A stretch of 64,000 nucleotides of DNA from Blastobasis lacticolella (GCA_905147135.1 LR990042.1:8919545-8983544); one strand, 5' to 3'. Positions 32,292 to 44,384 are shown, numbered from the stretch's first letter. Numbers and translations: made by a program. Notes: generated by a model from the letters alone, not told the origin.

Positions 32292-32824
32292 GCAACGAGA
32301 GTATCTCACTTATAATTTATCCTAAAATCAAATGTGTTCCCAAATCCCACGGGAAAATGGTATCATAACTGAATCTAACGTAGGCAACATGGGCAAAAGC
32401 TAACGTTTTGTATATATATATAAGTACAATAAAGGTTTCTACTGTAGATTGACAATGTAGTCACACTAAATTGATCCTAGTTTTCCTACCATCTATAAAA
32501 CTTCAAAATTAGATAGAAGATATGTATTATTCACAGGCGTTTCAGCCCCAGAATAAATACTTAGAAATGATGTATTTTTGACACGAAGAATCTAACGCTT
32601 CTGATTACATTACAAAGCCAATTTTTTAATATATAATTCTACAGTCTTTCCTTTAACTTATTGTCAAAGGAAATTACGATTGCTAATCATTTCATCGGTA
32701 AAAAAATATTCGGGAGCGCCCCGTCGCCCCCGCAAATCTCGCTTTGACTTCGACCATTCCGTTTTGAAAATGAAGACCCGCAGCGAATTAAATTTAGCAA
32801 AATTACAAGCATGAGGCATTTCTA

Positions 32825-32945
32825 CTTAGTCCTCACAGTGACAACGCACCTGCGTTTTTGCATTTTTGTTGCTTGCAATCTAAATGACGATGAATCGTAG
32901 ATGTTATGGGCGACAGTTACCACTTACCATCAGGTTCTGTCTGGT
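32825..32945 (+). repeat. Repeat-D copy 2, partial
   Basis: CACAGTGACAACGCACCTGC then TAGATGTTATGGGCGACAGT and TACCATCAGG match the landmarks of the copy at 34190-34440. Confidence 0.75.
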
Positions 32946-33720
32946 CACTTGTCAGTGAGTAGCATAAAAAAACCACTTAACTCACAAACTCATGCACAGT
33001 ATTCTGTCCACAGGTCCATCCGATGATAGGCGTCTGGAGAACGCCACAGCTCCCGGATAAGTGTTAGACAAGTTTAGTGGAGAAAACGATTATTACGAAC
33101 AATGCAGGTACCCAAAAGGAATTTTATCAATCGCGAGTTGACAGTAGCGTGTTTTATACTTGTAAATAATTAGATTTATATTAATAGTTAACTTCTGAAG
33201 GAAATAGTGATGTTCTCGCTTGACGAACTTTATGTACGTAACTGTTATTTCGAAATAAGAACGGTAAAATAAAGGATTCCTTGTTTGTAAGTGGTATTTT
33301 ATTTCAACTTCTTACATTATTCTCGTTTACTAAAGTTGCTTCTAACGAACAATACCTATTTTATAGGTTTTAAGGTTAGTAGGTTTAATATCGATATTAA
33401 GAGAGGTAAAACAATTCTCAGCAATAAAAATACTTATTGTTACAGCCTGCAACATAGTTTTCTAACTCCGCCATTTTCCACTGTAATACTATACATACTT
33501 TGATCCCGGAATTACGACATAAAAGGTGAGCAACCAGATGCAGATACAACCAGCCTTTTTTATAATATTACACAAAAGGTACCTGAAACTCTTCGAATTA
33601 CACACACTGAAATCAGTCCTTTATGATTAGAGGAGATTTGCTTTGGCAGCAGGACTGGAGATCGCCGTGTTGTGGTACGGAATGAAAAAAACTGCCACCT
33701 ACCTATTTTATTACGGTCTA
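32946..33720. other. No gene or known repeat seen
   Basis: AT-rich. Short open frames (for example 33291-33503) show no recognisable protein features. Confidence 0.5.
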
Positions 33721-33727
33721 ATATATG

Positions 33728-33932
33728 GATCGTACAAGGCGATTAATGTTATCGAGGGAAAGTTCTGGAGTTTCATTAGGCTGCAAAATGGGCAGCAGCG
33801 TTTTCTCATTTTTATATTTACAACACTACCATCTCCAACCCGCCAGCTAAGCTTGGAGATTAAGGCAATAACCTCGCCTTTCATACGAGAGACCCTAAGT
33901 TCAGCAGTGGTCTCTTTGGGATGTGATGATGA
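33728..33932 (+). repeat. Repeat-C copy 3 (diverged)
   Basis: GGATCGTACAAGGCGATTAA, AAAATGGGCAGCAGCG, ATCTCCAACCCGCC, CTTGGAGATTAAGGCAATAA and a TGTGATGATGAA end. The 110-codon frame 33643-33975 crosses it and is not treated as a gene. Confidence 0.75.
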
Positions 33933-34046
33933 ATATATGGATCTCTACGATACTGTGTTAGTGGAAGGACTTTAGCTACTCGTATTCAACGTATCATCAC
34001 ATAATAAAATTAAGTAAATACACGTATTCTAAGGTGTGCAAGGACT

Positions 34047-34100
34047 TGCAGACGGCTGAACCAATTTAATCTCCAGGATAAATTGGTTCAGCCGTCTGCA
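34047..34100. repeat. Perfect 22-bp hairpin with 10-nt loop
   Basis: TGCAGACGGCTGAACCAATT plus TA (34047-34068) is exactly mirrored by 34079-34100, around ATCTCCAGGA. It could be a tiny MITE end-to-end remnant or a small-RNA hairpin; the sequence alone does not decide. Confidence 0.95.
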
Positions 34101-34189
34101 TAAATTTACAATGGTAAACTCTAACTATGGAACGAGGCTGAACCACAGCCGGATTTTCAAACTATGTGCACTATAATAGTTTAAGATTA

Positions 34190-34440
34190 TCAGGTGGTAG
34201 GACTCTATGAAGCCTGTGAAGTCCGCCTGAGTGAGTACCATCGCCTTATCTATTTCTGCCGCCAAGCAAAAATGCTTGCATTATTGTGTTCCAGTTTGAA
34301 GAAAAAGGTAGCCAGCGCAATTACAGGTAAGTGACATCTAAATCCTCATAGTGACAACGCAATTGCGGTTGCAACCCTAATGCATGAATTATAGATGTTA
34401 TGGGCGACAGTTACCGCTTACCATCATGTGGGGTGGGGCT
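34190..34440 (+). repeat. Repeat-D copy 3
   Basis: GAAGTCCGCCTGAGTGAGTA, GGTAGCCAGCGCAATTACAG, TCATAGTGACAACGC, AGATGTTATGGGCGACAGTT and TACCATCATG, the reverse complement of the order at 10360-10625. Confidence 0.8.
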
Positions 34441-35620
34441 GTCTGCTCGTGTGTAATAATTAATAATATTCTCTAATAAGATAATTCTCAAATTAAATAA
34501 TAAGTATGTTTCTATGAAACCAATAGTAAGTAATACCAAAGCTGCTCCCACTTTATAAATCGAAGACTTAACTAAACCGTTTTATACTAAGTACCTAGTG
34601 GTAAGACCGACTCACTTACCATATTATCGGTTAAGGCTCTTCATTTTTTCAACAAGACGTGCTTTAAGCGACTCTAAGTTTGAACGTCTGCGATTTGTAA
34701 TTCAATTAGGTTTTAAAAGGATCATTGGCTGAATATTCGTTTAAAATTTACGTCTTATCTAATTTTACTTAACAAAAAGAGGAGGATTGGGTACGGATTT
34801 CTTTGTCTATGTACTATGCCAGCACAGGCACAACGTATTTAAATTATAGAAGGCGATTATCATCATTCACTCATCCATATAACGTCCACTGCCTTTCACG
34901 GATAAATCTTGCTTCCACGCCCATCGTCTGTGCGCCTCTTGTATCTGTACATATGGACGCCATATGGTTTACTTGGTGGGAGACCTGCGCTGCGACTGCC
35001 TATAGGCTACCAGTACCAACTACTATTGTTAATCTCTAGACTACGAGTAGGTACCTACTCTACATGAAAAAATCCACACGACTAGAAGTTAGAGTACAGA
35101 CATCTGCAGAGATAACTGACTCCCCTACCAGACAGTGTAAATTCTCTATGGAGCTGACTGTTCCTACACTTACTTTAATGATTTATCGCTCGTTGAAAAC
35201 TAGGTTACGCCATTCTCAAGATGATATTTTAGACGTGGCTCACTGTAATTGATACTTGGAAATCGGTTTAAATCACGCTGTTCAACCTAACATAATACAG
35301 GGCCGTATTTCCGAGGAAGCTATGCAATATTGACTAGGTACCGCGATAGCAGCAGCGCTCCAATCACACGAACATCCGCCAGATATGTGCAGGTAATTAC
35401 CGGCACTCCCGTCACACGTGATTAGGTTAAAGTCAATGTCTAGTGCACTAGCGTTGGGGTATTAATAGGGTTCCATCCAACTAACATTTTCCATTCTGAA
35501 TTGGTTATAATAGCAGTTTTTAGCCAGTATTATAAAACAGGGTAGGATTAGGCGAGCGCCATAAGGGTTTCGAACTAATGTAAAACATTCTGTTCAGCTG
35601 CTCAAATCTATACTACTTAG
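34441..35620. other. No gene or known repeat seen
   Basis: AT-rich sequence; open frames at 34803-35039 and 35064-35252 have no recognisable features. Confidence 0.5.
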
Positions 35621-35835
35621 TATAAAACAAAGTCGCTTCCCACCGTCCGTCCCTATGAATCTATGTACGCTTTGATCTTCTAAACTACACAACGGATTTT
35701 AATGCGGTTTTCAGCAATAGACAGAGTGATACAAGAGAAAGGCTTGTAAGCAAGTAAAAAAGGGTAGGTAGGGGTAGGGTAGGATAGTGTAGGGGTAGGA
35801 TGCCACGCGGACGAAATCGCGCCTGGTCTACTCGT
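35621..35835 (+). repeat. Repeat-E copy (RTE-like LINE tail)
   Basis: ATAAAACAAAGTCGCTTCCC, TACACAACGGATTTTAATGC, TAAGCAAGTAAAAAAGGGTA, (GGTAG)-rich segment, then CCACGCGGACGAAATCGCGC and CTGGTCTACTCG. Confidence 0.85.
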
Positions 35836-37625
35836 AGATATTAAAATTAAATTTTGTTAATTTTGGCGGACACATAGTTCCGGTCGCCACTCAAGTAGTA
35901 TCAGTTCCAACCCTGGGCGTTGTATACGTCCAGCCGTCCACTCGCATTGTGAGACCTCATAATGACGTTTCTGAATATGGGTGCAAGTCTACGCAGACAA
36001 GGACAAAAGTCAGTTCTTGTATAAAGTTATCCATTCGAGCTTCGAAGCTTAATCTAGTCTAAATTCAATAAATCATTGTAAGTCAAGTATTTGTGCCCTT
36101 ATTTATGTATTCAGGAGCGCACAGTCTGAAATGATTATCGATTCCACTGTTTTACTCCCAGTTCAAGTGCCTACTTAGTATTTAGTGACAAAGCTATTGG
36201 TATTTAACCAGCTTAATGGCAACTCTGGTATGCTGAAAATCCCTTTCACAATGATACAGAGTTTCAGCTGGTAGCCGAAGCTAGGGGTCCCGGTAAACTG
36301 GTCGCCGTGTTGACGGCTACACTCAGTACAAAGGAGATTACCAAGTTTCGTAAAGCTGACCCTGTTACGTACCCGGCAAGTTCGATTGTACCACAGTGAA
36401 AAACAAACCCAAATTATCGAATGCTGTAGTTCAAGTATGGAACTGTACAAACTGATATTTAAGCTTCACGAACGGACTTGTCTGATAAAACGCATACTTT
36501 AGGGTCTTGAATTAGGCACTCTAATTTAATAGATTGCTCTAGTAAAGGTTGTCGGAATTTGAGCTCATCATATTACGCTATTCTGACGCTCTTTAAAATT
36601 TTATGAATTTCTATGTAACGATTTACATCAAGCGTCGCACGCAATGTCAAGTGTGAAACATACAATTTCGAAACGCAGCGACCTATGCGCGACCTTGGGC
36701 TCTCGTTAGAACTATAGAAATATGAAAGAGACTACGGTATTAGTCCTCTATCGATAGTTATATTTTCTCTAGCCTTGAGCATACCTGCCTTTTTGGAATG
36801 AGGTATAGTATAACAGTTGGAACAGGCCCTGAGACAATGGCGTTTCCACCCTAAACCACACCGCTATAAATCTTCTTCATCACTTCAAACTGTCAATTAT
36901 TCAGCTAAAGTAACTTGTCTGGCGGTGTTTGCATTCACTTGCAGCGGCGCCACCACGAGTGCGTATCTAGAACTGTTTTTGTCAGAGAGCTCACTCTGGT
37001 AAATAAATAACCGTCCACCGCTTCGCTCGCCGAAAGTAAATATTTACGGACATTTAATGAAAAGGCAAGCGGACCACAAACATTAATAACTTCAGTTCTT
37101 CTGTTAAATGAAATGCGCATAGAGTTGACGTTAAAATTTAAATGGACGCCGTTTGGTTATCGGCGACAGGTTGGCGAATTGGGATGTCGCTGGTTATCGG
37201 ACAGGTTATTTTAAACAAGGATCAAATTTCTCATTTTTACAAGTCATTTTATTTTATACAACCATAGCAACAAACGGAAAAACAGTCGTAATGGAATGCA
37301 AAAACTTTCCCACCAAATATAGGTACATAAAACAACGTGCAAATGCTCTGCTCTACCTCTATTTACACCAAGGAAATGAGTATAGGCTCGCTTGGCTTGA
37401 ATGCAACGTTAGCAGTCGAGAGCCTCTTAACACTGACGGGAGGACACGAAAGAAGAAAAGTATAGCTAACAGTTTCATATCCCGTGAGGCTGTCCTCTGT
37501 TGAGACCCCTCCACGTCGTTGGCAAGAGATTAGGAATTTTATATATAGCAATTATTCTCCACGCTTGGCAGGTGGGTGGGTCTCTTCAAACAATTTTGCA
37601 GTCATTTTTCTAGTCTACAATAATT
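35836..37625. other. No gene or known repeat seen
   Basis: Frames at 36175-36450 (-) and 37153-37503 (+, 116 codons) were read but resemble no protein I know and lack codon bias or splice context. Confidence 0.45.
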
Positions 37626-37629
37626 ACAG

Positions 37630-37795
37630 GTATCATCATCACCATATCAGCCGAAGGACGCCCACTGCTGGGCATAGGCCTTCCCTAGAGATCTCCACAA
37701 AGGCCGCTCCTGTGCCTTCCGCATCCAGCTGGTACCTGCGATTTTTACCAGGTCGTCGGTCCACCTTGTGCGAGGCCTACCCACGCTGCGTCAAT
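37630..37795 (+). repeat. LINE 3'-end-like repeat (CATCATCAC start)
   Basis: ATCATCATCACCATATCAGC, GACGCCCACTGCTGGGCATA, CTCCACAAAGGCC, CAGCTGGTACC and GGTCGTCGGTCCACCTTG form a block that is very common in lepidopteran DNA. A shorter relative lies at 29545-29610 (GGACCTCCCCCTGAGATTTG). Confidence 0.65.
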
Positions 37796-37799
37796 TACA

Positions 37800-39240
37800 G
37801 TATAAGCAAGGAAAAATAACAAGTTTAATAGCTATATAGACTAGTAATCTTCTGAATTTAAAAATAATACAATAATTATAATTAACGAATAACTTTGATG
37901 TTAAATTAATTATGTTTAAAGGTAGTCTGCCTTAACATAAGACAAGGTTTGAGCTTTGACGTACCTACCTGTCTATATACGTTGCTAAGTATTTGGATAT
38001 CTAACTTTATGATAGAGCATAAAATTCAATATAACAAATAAATTTGGTGGCTAAGTGCCTATCATAGCGATGTTTTTCCGAGAAATGAGTAATTGGAAAA
38101 CAAATTTAATTAAAATTTGATCTTAAAGTCCTATTAAAACTTTTTTATGTACCTAATAAGTTTTCGGTAACATCATCGATGGACAGTTTCACTTTTGTGT
38201 TCCCTTCGGTGTTCTGTTTATAAGAACACAATGGACGAACAGTATCAAACGGGCATGTTTAGATCTCCAACTTCCTACTTTGTAAGGTTTCGAATTGTTT
38301 ATTTGTGGCTTCTGGAGTTCATTAACTAGAGCATTTTCTCGAAATAAAACCTATTGATAGACGTACCTGCTTACTTAACATAAATATGAACGAATGCGCC
38401 CTTTGGATTCTAAGTGCGTAACTAATCCGCCCAAAATCTGCATTTATCATTGAAGGTATTACAAATTACTCGATATCAATGGCATAAATCAAGCGAGAAA
38501 TTGTTGCTGCAGCTACTCCTGCAATACTCAGAGCTTTATCAGCCTTATTCAGTATTACGCTATTTAAGTCGGCCTAGCTTGTTATGCTATATTATTTATA
38601 GCAATCAATAAAGCCAATCTGAGCGTAAAATCGGGCAACTGGAGCGCTGCGAACTATTAGTGCTCTTAGGCAAAGGGGAGCGGGCCGAGTACATCGTTCC
38701 TAACCAACCCATTCATACAGGGTCGGCGTGAGCTGCTAGCCCTCAATCAACGTCCGTTTGTGACGTCACAAGCCCTCACCGAGCATTAAAACCCAGCAAG
38801 ACTGCTTTTTCATCAACAATCTTTTCAATTTACCCCAAGCGCTGGAAATACGGAGGAAATTCCTGTCTGAGATGAGATCTTATAGGTAAGTGGAACTCAT
38901 ATCCGACGGCGGATGCCGACGAGGTAACGGAGTCGACGAAATCTTTTGTCAGATGAGTATTATTTGCACAATTTATGCACCAGGTGCTTGCAGAGCGCTG
39001 CAGCTAGCAACGTAAACGTAATTTAATACCTGAGCTCATTAATTTGTTAATAGTACCAAATGGCTGAGTTGACGATGAAAGAAATGAAATTAAAATGGTT
39101 TTACTGCCGGAGCTCTTAGAAGGCGAGATACGACGTATTTTATGTAGGTACCTGAGGCTATTAAATTAAGATTTTTAACTCTATGGAATTACTTATAATG
39201 TAAATTATCTCAACCTATGAAAGTAGCTATAGTTTTTTCT
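37800..39240. other. Mostly AT-rich, with one CRE palindrome
   Basis: No gene seen. GTTTGTGACGTCACAAGC includes the CRE core TGACGTCA at 38761-38768, in a moderately GC-rich neighbourhood (38630-38780). Confidence 0.45.
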
Positions 39241-39242
39241 TA

Positions 39243-39310
39243 TGTTAAACGTTAGACAAACAGGCAAGCGGGTCACCTAATGGAAAGTGGTTACTAATGC
39301 TTTGTCCGCA
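39243..39310 (-). mobile_element. Jockey-like LINE 3' tip, reversed
   Basis: TTAGACAAACAGGCAAGCGG then GTCACCTAATGGAAAGTGGT is the reverse complement of the 3' tail at about 49630-49680 of the long LINE copy. Confidence 0.8.
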
Positions 39311-39830
39311 TCTGAAGCGACCTCTAATATACCTCTAGTACAGTACAGGTTCATTTCACACATATTGCATATTACGTAATACGCAAGTACTTTGTCATCG
39401 TTATAGTCATGAACAGGGTTCTCAGCCTCCACGTTGCGGTTTGTTAGCGCTACAATGCACGACTATGTACGCTCGTGCAGAGCAGTGCATCTGCCGAATT
39501 GGGAGCACGATAGCTGGCATTAATGAATTTGGGTTCGCTTGGCTTTCATTTCCTAAGTCCCTGCCGAGTTGCGCCCCATCCCTTTCACACGCGTGAGCGT
39601 ACACCAATCTCTATCTCCTTCCGACTAAAGCGTTGTTTCTTGCGGTGTTAGATAGGTGCATTTGTTAGCGACAGTGATCCCGCGTCTGATAATTAAGCGG
39701 TCATATAAAGGCTCGTACACACTACTCTGTCAGCATTGCCGCTCGCCGTGCTGGCCATGTTTCGAGGCCTTTTTCATGAGAGTTGTGTAAACCTAAATTT
39801 AATAAAATTATTTGACTTGCCTACACACGG
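39311..39830. other. No gene or known repeat seen
   Basis: No supported frame. Confidence 0.45.
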
Positions 39831-39831
39831 C

Positions 39832-40095
39832 CGTGTGGTGTCCGGCAGAGTAGAATAGCACCAACCCCTTACACTCGTGGGTGTCCTACAAGGCGACTAA
39901 TGTTTTTCGAGGCAAAAGATCTAAGCGCCTCCGTAGACTGGAAAATGGGCAGCAGCATTTTCCATTGTTATATTATAACACTGCGATCTCCAACCCACCT
40001 GCCAAGCGTGGAGATTATGGCAATAACCTCCCTTTTTGTGGGAGAGGCCCTAAGTCCTGCAGTGGACTGTTATGGGCTGTGATGATGATGATTTG
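39832..40095 (+). repeat. Repeat-C copy 4 (full length)
   Basis: Near-consensus copy with all landmarks from GTGTGGTGTCCGGCAGAGTA to GGGCTGTGATGATGATG. Two short overlapping frames within it are repeat-derived. Confidence 0.9.
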
Positions 40096-41744
40096 ACTTG
40101 ACTATAGTTTTTTGTATTGAATTTTATACCATTGCTCCCAGAATTGTGTAAGAGCCTTAAAGGAATGAACTGCCTATGTAAGAGGCAATCGCCACAATTA
40201 CCGCGATACGCTACCTCTATTCGTGCTAGTTGAACATTGTAATTTATTCCTCAGATTAGGTGGCATAGTAAATTGTGTTAGTTAAATAAGGTAAGTTTAT
40301 TGTCACGTGTCGTAGCAACGTTGAGCTTGGCGACGTTGGTGGCCAAGGTAAAACCAAAAACTTATGTTTGTACAGCTTTTCCTGTCCGTGATATTTATTT
40401 GGCTTTAAACTAATATAGTTATAAAAAATATATATAAAGTACCAATTTCCTATTTAAGTGTTTAGAGTTCATCATCATTATTTTTATACCAGTGTATTTT
40501 ACCGTTTCCAACGTTCTGTGTATGTACTTTTATTTACATTACTGACACTATCTATATCTAGATGCAATTTACTTTTAAATTACACACTTCACATTGTAAC
40601 AGTCCAATACCTAGGCCAAAATATTTCGTAAAAAGAAAAGATTACGCTTAAAAATACCTACTTAGAATGCGGTATTTGATATTTTGTCTTTATTTGCGAG
40701 TTATTTATAAAGAGGATCGTTATAACAATAAATTGGTATGTACCAGTTAGCTTAATGTCGTGAAATTATACCTACAAAGCTTCATTGTAATCATTTCAAA
40801 GCAATTGACAAATTTCTTGTATCAAAAGATTTAGTTCCCATTCCCATAAACAATATATATATGGGTCGTTCTTCTTTTTAACCTACAATTTGATAAAACA
40901 TTAGCTCAATTACGAAAAAAAAAAATAAAGCTTCTTCGTCAGTATTTATATATATTCTAATAGCAGAATTTCTATTCTATCGGAAAAAGTTGTTGGCCGA
41001 GAAGTTTAGAGTTTTTTGTACCATTTTCAAGACCTGAAAGATAGAAACGCCAAAAAAATTTACACCTCCGTCACGAAATCTTTTATTTTATTCTATCGAA
41101 TACTCTTCGTCAAATATCTTGTACTTTTGTAATACATTAATTTACTAAAGGAACTTTTAGAAAACATATTAAAATAATAAATTTGTATTTATCAAATATG
41201 TTTTATTCATGATCTTATACCACTCTGTCACATTTTCTACTAATATAAAGTATGTTTTTGCTATAAATCAATTTTTACTATCATTTACAAATAAATACGA
41301 ATATCACAGACGGCAATATCATCAACTATTATAAATATAAATTTTCCAATGTTGTACTAGTCATGACAAAATATATAAAGAACCAAAACAATTTTCCTAC
41401 CAGGAGACAACATCGTGACAGAGTAGTAACTTATGTGACAGAGTTGTTATTCTAGGGAATACCAAGCTGCGTTTTGGAATAAAACAGGTTAATTTTTCTA
41501 GAATCATTTATTTTGTTATAAATCTTTATCAGTCTTCAACATTGTCATATAAAATAACATGAGATCGAACTTAGATAATTAATGAAATCACAATTGAGAA
41601 CCTTTAAGAACGTATTTTAGTAAATTAAATGACTAATTCACTCGTCTTAAGTAAATAAAAAATCTAGTCTAACTTGACAACAAATTTAAATTCCCAAAAA
41701 CATAAAATAAAATAATCATCATTAACAATAGCACAATCTAGCAA

Positions 41745-41828
41745 GACAATATTTTCAATTCGAAGCCACTGATAGAAAGTATTATTTTTCGAATACTGAC
41801 AGTGGCGCTTCGAACTGGAAATATTGTC
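41745..41828. repeat. Hairpin spanning the transposase stop codon
   Basis: GACAATATTTTCAATTCGAA to AGTATT (41745-41783) pairs with AATACTGACAGTGGCGCTTC to ATATTGTC (41792-41828) with several mismatches, around an 8-base loop. The TAA stop (rev. complement at 41782-41784) is at the edge of the loop. Confidence 0.85.
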
Positions 41829-43127
41829 TCTTTCCCTTTTTAATAACATTCGGAGCCGGTAAGATTTTAATTAAATCATCAAAAGGAACATCCGATACGT
41901 CATTTTCCACCAACTTAAATAGTCTTCCACTATCATCGACTGTTTTTAGGAACATTACCAAGACATCGCCTTCTTCATCGACGGTACTTTTTGCTACTCC
42001 AGCATAAGAGTATTGGATTTTCCTCTCGCTTCGTACTTTAACCAATACGTGTACTCCGTCTTTTATATTCATTGGATGAATGTCTTCAGGCTGGAGTGTT
42101 TGGTAAGAAGTACCGCAGACGGCTATTTGATCAGTTGGATCTTTCGTTTTAAGCGTGGCCAAAGGCTGATCTTCATCGGATGATTCATCTGGGCTATACA
42201 CAGTACCGTAAAAACTTTTCCAGGGCATCCCAATTGTCTTCGTTATATCAGCGAGCGTGAAATCCTCCACATCATGAATTATATCGGCTTCTTTTTCGTT
42301 AGATAAGAACTCGTCCACAGTATTTTGTTGTTGTTGGGTTTCAGGCAGAGGCCGATCAGTTTTAGGAACGTGGCAAGAACAGAATTGTTTACAAAAACAA
42401 CTTAATACCCTATAGTTTAAGATTCCACGGGTTTCCTTGAACATTTGGTGGACTTGCATTGTTCCTTTCAGGGACACAATGTTACTTGGAATTGTTGCTG
42501 CTACCTTTTCTACATCTTCGTCTGTCACCATGAACAGTTTAATATTGTTTTTGTTGAATTGGAACACATCTGCAATATCGTTTCCTCTAGCTACTATGGC
42601 ATCAGCTTGGCGTTTCATTGTCCCTCCAACACCATCAGCAGCTCCTTTTCCATGCCCTGATTCAAAGAAGTTCCAGGATATTTTGCAAAACCCGTATTCT
42701 TCGAAAAACCTGTTTGCAATTAGGTAAAAGTTTATCTTTTGCTTGTACTGGGTTGCAGGTCCATCAGAGAAGAAGTGAACAGTTTTTACAGCAGAGTGTT
42801 TTTCTTTTAATTCAGACAGAATTGGGTGAAGGTGCGCCCAAATCGCAGAAGGTTCATAGTTCTGATTGGATGACATTGTACAGTATGAAGTGATCTGTTT
42901 CGTCTGTGCTTCTTCTGAAAAATGGTACATCACTGCTGTATGCAGGGTAATTTGATTACGAGAACCACCGAAATGGTGAGACTGGACTTCATAGTGATAC
43001 TTACAGGCATAATAAAATCTATATGTAATGCTACTTCACTTTTTGTCAGCCCGTCGATACACTGTCGGTAAGCTTTGTATTGGTGTCTGATATTGTGGAT
43101 GTGCGTTTTGAAGATTGTTGTGAAGTG
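41782..43127 (-). pseudogene. Transposase-like protein (SDG / ESGHGKG family), frameshifted at its 5' part
   Basis: An uninterrupted frame runs from 43035 to the TAA at 41782; from the first Met (42933) it gives 383 residues. Upstream of that Met the frame reads YYACKYHYEVQSHHFGGS, RNQITLHTAV. Within the 383: FFSDGPATQYK (SDG at 56-58), WNFFESGHGKGAADGVGG (91-104), a Cys cluster SCFCKQFCSC (178-187) and a C-terminal module HVLVKV...YSYAGVA. The order of acidic blocks (HIDF, SDG, ES-GHGKG) suggests an RNase H-like DDE catalytic core, an inference. It resembles uncharacterised proteins multiplied in insects and cnidarians, recalled from memory. The HIDF block (KSEVALHIDF, to 43014) is in another frame from YYACKY, so a frameshift or deletion lies near 43014; that frame meets TAA at 43128. 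A donor GTAAGT (43526-43521) and acceptor TATTTCCAG (43158) hint at an intron further 5'. Confidence 0.75.
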
Positions 43128-44384
43128 TTAATGTCTTCTTTTTCACCATGATGGTATCTGGAAATAGGAAATAAGTAATAAGTACCTAAACATACGAGAA
43201 GATGGAAAAATATTTGTAACACTTTCCGTAGGAATAATTACCATAATAACTAGTGTATCTATTTCAGTGTTTCTCGGATTCAGCATAAATAGAATATGAA
43301 TATCGTATATTTTACCCCTCCGTCACGTACTGTACCACTCCGTCACAATAAACATGTGACGGAGTTGTCATGTGACGGAGGGGTAAAAATTGGTTGCAAA
43401 GTCAATAACATTTAATAGTTAACATAGAATATATAATTTACACGTTGGCAATAAAATATTTCTTATTACGTAAGAGTAGACAACGAAAAGTAACAATAAT
43501 AATAATATTTTGAATCAATTACTTACGTGACGAAGCGGTAGCCGAATAAACACACGCACCTCCTGTCACAGCTTTTGTTCGACTGACGCGCTGTCTCTTG
43601 ATCTCAGAGGGGAAATCGTACCAAGGGGGGAAGGGGGTCCAAACCTCCAATTGCAGGCCATAAAGACGAGCGGCACAAACGCATATTTCGAAGGACAACC
43701 CACGTGACAGAATTGACAAAATAAAACATCAGGTAGTAGGAGACAAGTATTTGAGATTTTTTAAATATTTTATTAAAAGTGATAAAAAGTAATGGTTGCT
43801 ATTACATGATAGGTAATATGTTTATCAGTTATAAGATATTTTTACGTTTATGATGATAATATAATTTTTTCGTAATATTATGGACTATACGCAAGCCGAG
43901 TTAGCGGGAGACACTGTGATTTGTATGAAATACACTTCTGTCACGCGGATTTACAACTCTGTAACGTACTTTTTACAATGAAATTATTCAATATATATGT
44001 TTTTAAATCGTGCACAGCCACTATGTGTATAGTACAGTGCATGTTGAAAAACAATTAAGAAAAAATAATGGTAATTTCCATGTTTTTTTTTTCATTGACT
44101 GGTGGAGACACGTTTTTGTAGGTTAAAAAGAAGAACGACCCATATAACAACAAACCTATATTTTCAAAGAAAATGATTCTTTATTGTACACAAACATGAC
44201 ATAATTATACAGTAACAGAGATGTACAAAGGCCAGCTTAACTCAATAATTGAGTTTTCTACCAGCAAACCTTGGAGTCATAGGAACAGGTTTAACTTAAA
44301 TGCAGGTACCAAAAGTGTACACTTAAACTTAGTACGGTGGATATGATAAGCACAGTTGCTTACATAAACATATACTGTAAAAAT

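Larger units (their letters stand above)
41066..43965. repeat. Dispersed GTGACRGAG motifs in the transposon
   Basis: Copies, either strand: 41066, 41223, 41415, 41435 on the 3' side of the gene, and 43318, 43338, 43356, 43372, 43527 (GTGACGAAG), 43704 (GTGACAGAA), 43936 and 43957 (weaker) on the 5' side. At 43318-43380 four copies form a palindromic cluster, two in each orientation. None was noticed within the main coding part. They look like transposase-binding subterminal repeats; that role is inference. Confidence 0.8.
40863..44141 (-). mobile_element. 3.28-kb DNA transposon with 25-bp perfect TIRs
   Basis: GGGTCGTTCTTCTTTTTAAC plus CTACA at 40863-40887 is exactly inverted at 44117-44141. 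ATAT lies on both outsides (40859-40862, 44142-44145), a possible 4-bp target duplication, although the left flank is an AT repeat. The single long gene is on the minus strand and encodes a transposase-like protein. About a dozen copies of a GTGAC(R)GAG motif lie between gene and ends. Superfamily not assigned. Confidence 0.88.

Noticed and set aside
37153..37503. 116-residue frame
   Set aside because: No domain, signal or codon bias; likely chance.
42437..42893. Plus-strand frames opposite the transposase-like gene
   Set aside because: Antisense shadows of the 383-residue frame.
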